From an uncultured Saprospiraceae bacterium (GTDB lineage Bacteria > Bacteroidota > Bacteroidia > Chitinophagales > Saprospiraceae): a stretch of 12,981 nt of DNA. A program made the translations under genes and the position numbers. This document shows, piece after piece, positions 12,001 to 12,981 of this stretch. The notes under the pieces are model-generated. The model saw only the letters and a list, made by a program, of their open reading frames with translations, was not told the origin of the DNA and did no database searches. Where the stretch lies: assembly GCA_937921525.1 (NCBI GenBank), contig CAKZUM010000193.1, positions 1-12,981 of the forward strand, given 5' to 3'. How positions within the stretch are numbered: position 1 is the stretch's first letter; each line of letters begins with the position of its first letter.

Positions 12001-12981
12001 TTCTGCATCATTAATGATGCTAGTGCCTTGGAAGTTAGGATCTATAACTAAAGTGATGTCTCTACTAGCACTTGTACCTGCTGCTATACTATCAATAATT
12101 GTAGTTGGCGTTGCATCCCATCCATTAGAAACATTAACCGCTGCTGTTGCTGGATAGATTAAATCCGCTGGATGGTAATCTGTTACAGCTACATCCGTTG
12201 CTAATACTGTTCCTTGATTGTGTACCGTAACGGTGTAAACCACACTATCACCTCCACTAATAACACCATCGTTATCAGCATCTATAAAGCTTGTATATTC
12301 TTTGGTTAAAGCTAAATCAAAAGTCTGCGTTAATGTGATCGTTTCTGGATCATAATCATCCCCACCTGTTGTATCCGTTATGTCATCATTAGTAGCACTT
12401 GGCGTGGTACCATCCTCGCTGTTAGGGGAGCTATCTATATCTGGTGTATTTGGGCCACCATCTTCGTCAGCTGCATATGCAACCTCTGCATTATTTGTAA
12501 TAGAGCTACCCTCAAAAGTAGGATCTATAGTGAATGTAATTGGAACAACTACATTATCGCCTGCCCCAATGAATGGTACTTCATTCAATAAAGTTGCTAC
12601 ACCACCTGCTATTGTCCAGCCGTTATCTGCTAGGGTTAAACCTGTAGGAACATAATCGTTTACATTGACATCCCAAGCATCAATCGTTCCTTGGTTATAT
12701 ACCGTAATATTGTATGTCACTGTACTACCTGGACCGATTGGCATCACAGTCGTAGGACTGATTGTCTTGGTCAAGGCTAAGTCAAATGTATCAATAACAA
12801 ACTGCGCTAAATCCCAATCATCTTCATCTGCTGGATTGTCTGTTCCTCCAGTACTATCATCTGCTATATCACCGTCTGTTGCTTGTTCTGTCGTATTATC
12901 CGAACTACCACTAGTAGTGGCTAAATCCCCATCTTCATCAACTGGTGCTAGTGTACTTGGATCACCATCATTATCTGCGGA
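58..12981 (-). CDS. Giant multidomain DUF11 / Ig-like repeat surface protein (5'-partial)
   Basis: One uninterrupted minus-strand frame enters at the right edge and ends at TAA (58-60), with a second in-frame TAA at 46-48. It gives 4,307 visible residues, and the start codon is outside the window. The TTG at 12772-12774 is not a start, because it is the second Leu codon of an FDLAL motif and the frame stays open for 69 codons before it. Domain order: acidic linker (1-65), eighteen DUF11-like domains (66-2919), fourteen Ig/PKD-like WSP repeats (about 2920-4013), and a C-terminal module with two dockerin-like loops (about 4014-4307). No enzyme motif, membrane segment or visible signal peptide is present; a signal peptide would be upstream. 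DUF11 (Pfam PF01345 / TIGR01451) and Ig-like repeats are known from bacterial surface proteins, so I infer an extracellular stalk or adhesin. No classical type IX secretion C-terminal domain is recognisable. The gene stands alone in the window and is followed by a terminator, so it is probably the last gene of its transcript. Confidence 0.96.
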   Translation of the reverse strand, partial: SADNDGDPSTLAPVDEDGDLATTSGSSDNTTEQATDGDIADDSTGGTDNPADEDDWDLAQFVIDTFDLALTKTISPTTVMPIGPGSTVTYNITVYNQGTIDAWDVNVNDYVPTGLTLADNGWTIAGGVATLLNEVPFIGAGDNVVVPITFTIDPTFEGSSITNNAEVAYAADEDGGPNTPDIDSSPNSEDGTTPSATNDDITDTTGGDDYDPETITLTQTFDLALTKEYTSFIDADNDGVISGGDSVVYTVTVHNQGTVLATDVAVTDYHPADLIYPATAAVNVSNGWDATPTTIIDSIAAGTSASRDITLVIDPNFQGTSIINDAEITAADNALGLTDEDSTPGDNENTPSETGTDNELADDSTGGMDNTSDNDDYDPAEIMIGQSFDLALTKSLNTTATPGPFAPGDQVTFTVTVFNQGTLDAYDIQLSDYIPTGLILADAMWEDTDGDGIANLVTPIPDVTVAEGSESVDITFTISPTFQDTMLLNEAEISFATANDDSGINTPDIDSEADGVNDDLQGDDNVTDNTGGDEDDHDPAQITVEQIFDLALVKAVSTTTPSPIALGGTVTFDITVFNQGTVDAYDVEVNDYIPAGLILADNAWTQTGNVASLLNEIPMIAVGDEEVVTITFTVDPNYQGNELTNNSEIAFAAATDGGPQATDEDSTPNDQDGTTADGINDDTTDTNGGDDYDPATIEVEQIFDLALTKTFDTFLDADGDGQVTAGDTVVFTITVYNQGSIAADSIAVTDYVPANLIYPATAAINVANGWDTTPTTIIENLASGANTMVQIAMIIDPAFQGTSIINNAEITAATNEFGLADEDSTPSDNSGTPSETDSDNEVADNSTGGTDNPDDNDDYDPAEVVVTQSFDLALIKSIDATATPGPYAPGDSITFSIEVFNQGTIDAYDVEVSDYIPTGLTLADAAWEDNNNDGVAELLTPIADILVSEGSEMVSITFVIDADFQGTSLENVAEISFATAQDDSGINTPDVDSNPDGVNDDPQGTDDTVDNSGGDEDDSDLATIPVEQVFDLALMKSLNTNTVTPIVPGGTVTFNITVFNQGSTDAYDINVNDYVPAGLVLADTDWNTTGSVATLNNEVPFLAAGDNVVIPITFTVAPDFQGASLTNNAEIAFASASDGGPMAIDEDSTPNDEDGTTPAASDDNVADGNGEDDYDPATIEIEQIFDLALNKTFDNYIDNDGNGEISAGDDIIYNVTVYNQGTLDADSVLIEDYVPEELIFTATTPLNISNGWNTDGTNYLGTIPAGTSKTVQVALMIDPNFQGSGIINNAEIVRAINLLGRADHDSTPNDNATTPSETNSDNDIADESTGGTDNPNDHDDFDPAEITVGQVFDLALTKAIDTNVTPGPFEPGDMVTYAIEVFNQGTLDAYNIQVSDYIPTGLILSDANWSSFLGTATLINQIATIPAGGSEVVNITFQIDPNYSSVEPIINFAEISSADDDTNPSNGTPDDIDSNPDTNPTNDVFGGNDVTNNESGDEDDHDLAQLEVIQTFDLALTKTLGSSSTDPIIPGSVVTFNITVTNQGTLDAYDVVLNDYIPTGLSLADNDWTVSNGVAILNNEIPFIAAGDDIIVPVTFTVDSDFQGLSIENDAEIAFATDEDGSATNATDIDSTPNDQSGVDSDDFDSELININQVFDLALNKQYDSYIDIDNDGMISPGDNVIYNVTIYNQGTVDASNVAVADYIPSVLIFDPSLPLNVANGWNLATIPTTTIASVPAGSSATAQIELQIDPAYLGTSIVNDAEIVASENEFGLEDEDSIEGDNSNTPSETGSDNDIADDSNGGSDNPNDNDDFDPAEIEVGQIFDLALIKSVNTSATPGPYGPGDLVTYTIEVINQGSVNAYDVQLSEYIPAGLILADSNWEDNDQDGVADLVTPIPDVLVSEGSETVNVTFQIAADFQGTDIVNEAEISFATDTDGSGINTTDVDSNADGVNDDIQGDDNTVDNAGGDEDDHDPAAISVEQVFDLALTKSFNSSSTTPIVAGSIVTYNITVYNQGTLDAYDVEVNDYVPTGLTLADNDWIQTGGIATLLNEIPFIAAGDDLVIPVSFIVDPNFQGGSITNNAEIAFATDTDGSGVNTPDADSTPNDDGGNAPDSNNDDTADTNGGDDYDPHTISVEQVFDMALTKVYDSYIDNDNDGQISAGDDVVYTITVHNQGTLDANNVSVTDYVPADMTYDASLAFNANNGWGAGPNPTTAITSIVAGATTSVQIQLTINANFQGTSIINNAEITEASNDLGIADEDSTPGDNSNTASEMGSDNDVSDDSNGGFDNPTDNDDFDPAEISVGQVFDLALTKVLDVSETPGPFTPGSAVTFTIEVFNQGTLDAYDIQINEYIPAGLILTDGNWVDVTNNGTAQLLSPLSYIAAGQSETVDVTFQIGQDFQGSSIINVAEIGFATDVEGSGVNADDIDSQADAQNTDVVSGDNTIDNSGGDEDDHDLSQIQVDQVFDLALIKVINTSLTPAPYSAGDNVSYIITVYNQGTLDARNVIVEDYLPVGLVFNQADNNTFAYDNFGNLEATIDFLAAGDSKDLSVTLQIDPTYQGTNLVNNAEITVATTNSDTDPTGAPAIGTDVDSTPGNNKLDDAEVDNDNVVVDTQTGSLQDDDSFEDDFDFASVSIDQVFDLAIAKALATNQDTLVQAGDVVTYTITVYNQGTIDATAITIKDYIPQGMTLSDTDWNADGTYTVPFLAAQSSTTVDIDLLIDASFDGTSITNFAEISDNGNGMNDVDSTPNNNNQGEDDHDLQVIEVGKFDLALDKQLSANQLDTVSIGDIIEYVIIVTNEGDFPAHNIEVLDHIPDGMMLSTQDNNSWSLNANGSASHTIAGPLAPGQENRLTILLEILPTATSGSLRNVAEISNMTNDSGIIVKDIDSEFENDGYSELEIDFEDDESSVGIFFNSCSQVLTTPASNTICEGASQQLASVGVDSNSAYKWDGPSGTLSCTDCANPVATPIVSSTYCVTATEPNGCETVSCSVLNVEPNPNANAGSDVAICSGSSTQLSATGGNTFSWSPVAGLSNPNSANPIATPTVTTEYCVLVINALGCIDTDCVTVTVGGELQPSAGQDVSICQGSNTQLSATGGVNYQWSPAAGLSSTNTYNPIANPATTTTYCVTVTDGNGCQGTDCVTVNINNDLAVNAGQDQGICKGSTAQLSASGGNQYTWSPAAGLNNANSPNPMASPQITTTYCVTATDNFGCSGVDCITVVVNEGITISAGNDEVVCANQTTALSASGGVSYTWSPSTGLNNSNTASPLATVSSTTTYCVTVTDANGCTGVDCMTLAVNDPVIANAGVDVTICENESTTLNATGGASYRWSPATGLSNANIASPIATPTVTTNYCVTVTNQGCTSVDCVTVKIDTACGFDGEDSDPNGGIPSPCGVTAVGCPDKYICDDGTVRLVVNGGSSWLWSPATGLDDPTSPAPYASPSQTTTYTVVVSDKNGCTDADEVVVYVDDCTATPACNLTAVGCPDKYICEGGQVRLVVNGGSSWLWSPATGLDDPTAPAPYASPSQTTTYTITVRDDQGCTSSDEVVVFVSGNANAFAGNDATICPGGSTNLQASGGSTYQWSPATGLSNPNSANPTASPSVTTAYTVEVTTADGCKGVDHVTVYVNGDLTVNAGEDQTICTSGNTQLNASGGSSYQWSPAAGLSNPNIANPMATPSETTTYCVTVTSADGCSGVDCVTVYTSTGRPAIACEDKTICFGESTLINVTSGAAYNWSPAGTLDDSTVGAPTAKPTQTTTYTVTVTDDNGCTSTSQVTVFVEDGFLDLGSDISICSSAPVQLTATSGGTSYQWSPAAGLSNPNIANPIATPLTTTTYCVTVNGNGTCTLTDCITITVGGEIAVSAGDDMTVCSGSTAVLNAQGGSTYRWSPTAGLSNANIANPTVTPTATTTYCVTVTDASGCEGTDCMTVNVTQATQAVACEDKTIVPGGNIQLNVTTGVSYSWSPASSLGDPTSAIPVATPSVTTTYVVTVTDANGCTSVDDVTVFVDPNYTGGPTAGVGVRLRSKAFLQGSMAPDSPDNLMYDKLREYALIPEKEPYTTLSPFANQEGTFLQFGGGEETVDPAVLRKTGPDAIVDWIFIELHDATDPAEVVATRSALLQRDGDIVDVDGYSPVNFAVEAGSYYVAVRHRNHLGAMTADPILMGTAQDDVVDFTNPATPIYRLKDPNRTSNYPLKLVGEFNCLWGGNSNANGTVIFQGPQLDQDKLFYDIFTHPENIGEDGFPNHNFIIKDYCLGDNNMDGELKYQGPNNDIDVLQFFNVILHEENPDFRGNKIIYEQIPGKE
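61..363 (-). other. Two dockerin-like loops at the extreme C-terminus
   Basis: Two related halves lie 49 residues apart. The first is LWGGNSNANGTVIFQGP (loop from residue 4211, bases about 334-351). The second is YCLGDNNMDGELKYQGPNND (loop from residue 4260, bases about 187-204). Each has an Asx-x-Asx-x-Asx-Gly loop followed by (F/Y)QGP and an aromatic-rich helix-like stretch (LFYDIFTHPEN, LQFFNVILHEEN), then a similar closing strand (NHNFIIKDY, NKIIYEQ). The arrangement resembles a duplicated type I dockerin or EF-hand. The second loop has the usual acidic ligands, while in the first all three are Asn, so its calcium binding is less certain. The protein ends IPGKE. Confidence 0.65.
364..942 (-). 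other. C-terminal module, membrane-proximal or sorting role unknown
   Basis: From about residue 4014 to 4206 the sequence is non-repetitive and more basic than the rest. It begins GVGVRLRSKAFLQGS, continues through LREYALIPEKEPYTTLSP, a GGGEE segment, DAIVDWIFIELHDA, then VVATRSALLQRDGDIVDVDG and YYVAVRHRNHLGAMTADP. From memory, very similar wording occurs at the C-terminus of large secreted proteins in Saprospiria-type Bacteroidota, just before the duplicated dockerin-like loops; I could not check this. The likely fold is a beta-sandwich. Its position at the end of the protein suits anchoring, sorting or a terminal binding domain. It contains no catalytic signature that I recognise. Confidence 0.6.
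943..2282 (-). repeat. Ig/PKD-like WSP repeats 9-14
   Basis: The core Trp codons are at 2223, 1995, 1767, 1539, 1311 and 1083, all exactly 228 bp (76 codons) apart. Repeats 10, 12 and 13 have the four-cysteine pattern. Repeats 9, 11 and 14 lack YC and DC. Repeats 11 and 14 are preceded by ACEDK, as 7 and 8 are by GCPDK, and carry DDST or GDPT where the other class has SNxN. Repeat 14 has also lost the first-strand cysteine (TIVPGG). The array ends near residue 4013 (VFVDPNYTGG). Confidence 0.85.
2283..2790 (-). repeat. Closely duplicated Ig/PKD-like repeats 7 and 8
   Basis: The core Trp codons are at 2700 and 2451, 249 bp apart rather than the usual 228. Both repeats contain VGCPDKYIC, RLVVNGGSSWLWSPATGLDD and APYASPSQTTTY, and the nucleotide match is about 90% by eye over roughly 150 bases. 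They are much more alike than other neighbours, so this is probably the most recent duplication in the gene. Both lack the YC and DC cysteines and have a CPDK cysteine before the first strand, with further cysteines in the linkers. Confidence 0.85.
2791..4224 (-). repeat. Ig/PKD-like WSP repeats 1-6, cysteine-containing
   Basis: Six repeats have their core Trp codons at 4125, 3894, 3666, 3438, 3210 and 2982, with spacings of 231 and then four times exactly 228 bp. The consensus is ICxGxxxQLSATGG, then YxWSPAxGLSNxN, then NPxAxPxxTTTYCVTV, then GCxxxDCVTV. Repeat 1 is divergent (KWDGP in place of WSP, and an extra SCTDC). All six have four shared cysteines (IC, YC, GC and DC, with SC in repeat 1), consistent with two disulfides per domain outside the cytoplasm. 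Similar beta-sandwich repeats occur in many Bacteroidota secreted proteins. Repeat 6 is followed by a roughly 30-residue insert with extra cysteines. Confidence 0.85.
4225..5580 (-). repeat. Three divergent DUF11-like domains (16-18) closing the stalk
   Basis: The domains start at residues 2468 (FDLALIK), 2642 (FDLAIAK) and 2772 (FDLALDK); the first two are 174 and 130 codons long and the last about 148. Domain 16 has a C-like opening (TPAPYSAGDN) and an unusually long acidic linker. Domain 17 has a short linker (DVDSTPNNNNQGEDDHDL), close to the linker typical of DUF11 proteins in general. Domain 18 has VTNEGD in place of the NQGT motif, DHIPDGM, and an acidic ending (FEDDESSVGIFF) leading into the first cysteine. 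Lys and Arg are more frequent here than in the trimers. Confidence 0.85.
5581..7032 (-). repeat. DUF11 trimer 5 (domains A13, B14, C15), 1,452 bp
   Basis: The domains start at residues 1984 (FDLALTK), 2140 (FDMALTK, the only Met variant) and 2309 (FDLALTK), with lengths of 156, 169 and 159 codons. B14 carries DNDNDGQISAGD (residues 2153-2164, bases 6490-6525). C15 has the C-type opening ETPGPFTPGS, but its insert is degenerate (VDVTNNGTAQLL) and is followed by an A-like YIAAG. This is the last trimer; the next domain breaks the pattern. Confidence 0.9.
7033..8448 (-). repeat. DUF11 trimer 4 (domains A10, B11, C12), 1,416 bp; A10 shortened
   Basis: The domains start at residues 1512, 1655 and 1824, with lengths of 143, 169 and 160 codons. 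A10 is 12 codons shorter than the other A domains. The loss is in its acidic linker, which goes from DIDSTPNDQSG almost directly to DSDDFDSE and lacks the TGGDDYDP-type segment. B11 has a canonical EF-hand-like loop, DIDNDGMISPGD (residues 1668-1679, bases 7945-7980). C12 keeps the Asp-rich insert (EDNDQDGVADL). Each domain has only its opening-motif Lys as a basic residue. Confidence 0.9.
8449..9894 (-). repeat. DUF11 trimer 3 (domains A7, B8, C9), 1,446 bp; C9 appears hybrid
   Basis: The domains start at residues 1030 (FDLALMK), 1185 (FDLALNK) and 1352 (FDLALTK), with the same 155/167/160-codon lengths. B8 has the loop DNDGNGEISAGD (residues 1198-1209, bases 9355-9390), with Asn at the third acidic position. 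B8 is also the most basic domain of the five trimers, with one extra Lys and two Arg. C9 opens as a C-type (VTPGPFEPGD), but its middle lacks the Asp-rich insert of the other C domains. It reads NWSSFLGTATLINQIATIPA, which resembles A-type domains, and its linker is also rearranged (DDDTNPSNGTPDDIDSNP). Confidence 0.9.
9895..11340 (-). repeat. DUF11 trimer 2 (domains A4, B5, C6), 1,446 bp
   Basis: The three domains start at residues 548 (FDLALVK), 703 (FDLALTK) and 870 (FDLALIK). Lengths are 155, 167 and 160 codons, identical to trimer 1. B5 holds the EF-hand-like loop DADGDGQVTAGD (residues 716-727, bases 10801-10836). C6 has ATPGPYAPGD and an NNNDG segment at the position of the DTDGDG of C3. 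Each domain has a single basic residue, the Lys of its opening motif. Codons for conserved motifs differ from those in the other trimers, so this is not a very recent copy. Confidence 0.9.
11341..12786 (-). repeat. DUF11 trimer 1 (domains A1, B2, C3), 1,446 bp
   Basis: Three DUF11-like domains begin with FDLALTK at residues 66, 221 and 388 and span 155, 167 and 160 codons. Each has a beta-sandwich-like pattern (TVTYNITVYNQGT, then DYxPxGL in A and C or DYxPxxL in B, an Ixxxx(F/Y)QG-like strand, then an NxAEI-like strand) followed by an Asp-rich linker. A1 has a VMPIGPGS-type opening. B2 carries an EF-hand-like loop, DADNDGVISGGD (residues 234-245, bases 12247-12282). C3 has an ATPGPFAPGD opening and an internal DTDGDG. 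The only basic residues are the Lys of each FDLALTK and one Arg in B2. Calcium binding is inferred from the loop pattern. Confidence 0.9.
12787..12981 (-). repeat. Acidic linker ending an upstream DUF11-type unit (partial)
   Basis: These 65 residues are in frame with the long coding region and rich in Asp, Ser, Thr and Gly, with no Lys, Arg or Cys. They contain DDSTGGTDNPADEDDWDL, which closely matches the linker that closes B-type domains further on (STGGxDNPxDxDDYDPAE). The part of the domain that this linker would close lies outside the window. In the rest of the array a B-type linker always precedes a C-type domain, but here an A-type domain follows. The upstream unit therefore does not simply continue the A-B-C register. 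Confidence 0.85.

Noticed and set aside
2026..12655. Many plus-strand open frames of about 70-110 codons across the window
   Set aside because: They lie antisense to the long coding frame and recur with the domain period, giving similar low-complexity Ser/Leu-rich translations. They are mirror images of the repeats, with no domain or independent coding signal.
12772..12774. TTG as the start codon of the giant protein
   Set aside because: It is the second Leu codon of an FDLAL motif conserved in all the other domains, and the same frame is open to the window edge with sequence matching the other linkers.

Overview
The window is almost entirely one gene. A single open frame on the minus strand runs from the right edge (12981) to a TAA stop at 58-60. 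It encodes at least 4,307 residues of a giant, repetitive, probably cell-surface or secreted protein whose N-terminus lies outside the window. The only other element is a rho-independent terminator (1-39) just past the stop. I see no second gene, RNA gene, mobile element or CRISPR array. Residue numbers below count the first visible codon (12979-12981) as 1.

The organism is most likely a marine or aquatic member of Bacteroidota, possibly the Saprospiria. The DNA is AT-rich. DUF11-type repeats, Cys-containing WSP Ig/PKD-like repeats and a dockerin-like C-terminal tail are combined in one very long polypeptide, a style typical of that phylum. This is inference from family knowledge, not from a marker gene.

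Layout from N- to C-terminus (right to left): (1) an acidic linker tail of an upstream unit (12787-12981). (2) Eighteen DUF11-like domains, each opening with an FDLALxK-type motif (4225-12786). The first fifteen form five copies of an ordered A-B-C trimer, and the first three trimers are each exactly 1,446 bp. Three divergent domains follow. (3) Fourteen Ig/PKD-like repeats with a WSP core (KWDGP in the first), mostly spaced exactly 228 bp (943-4224). (4) A C-terminal module of about 280-290 residues ending in two dockerin-like Asx-rich loops (61-942).

The likely reading is a long extracellular filament or adhesin: a Cys-free, extremely acidic, calcium-binding stalk, then a Cys-containing Ig-like segment, then a C-terminal module that may handle anchoring or sorting. 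Function beyond structure or adhesion cannot be read from the sequence. The most notable points are the A-B-C superrepeat with an EF-hand-like loop only in B, the near absence of Lys/Arg in the stalk, and the co-varying cysteine pair in the Ig-like repeats.
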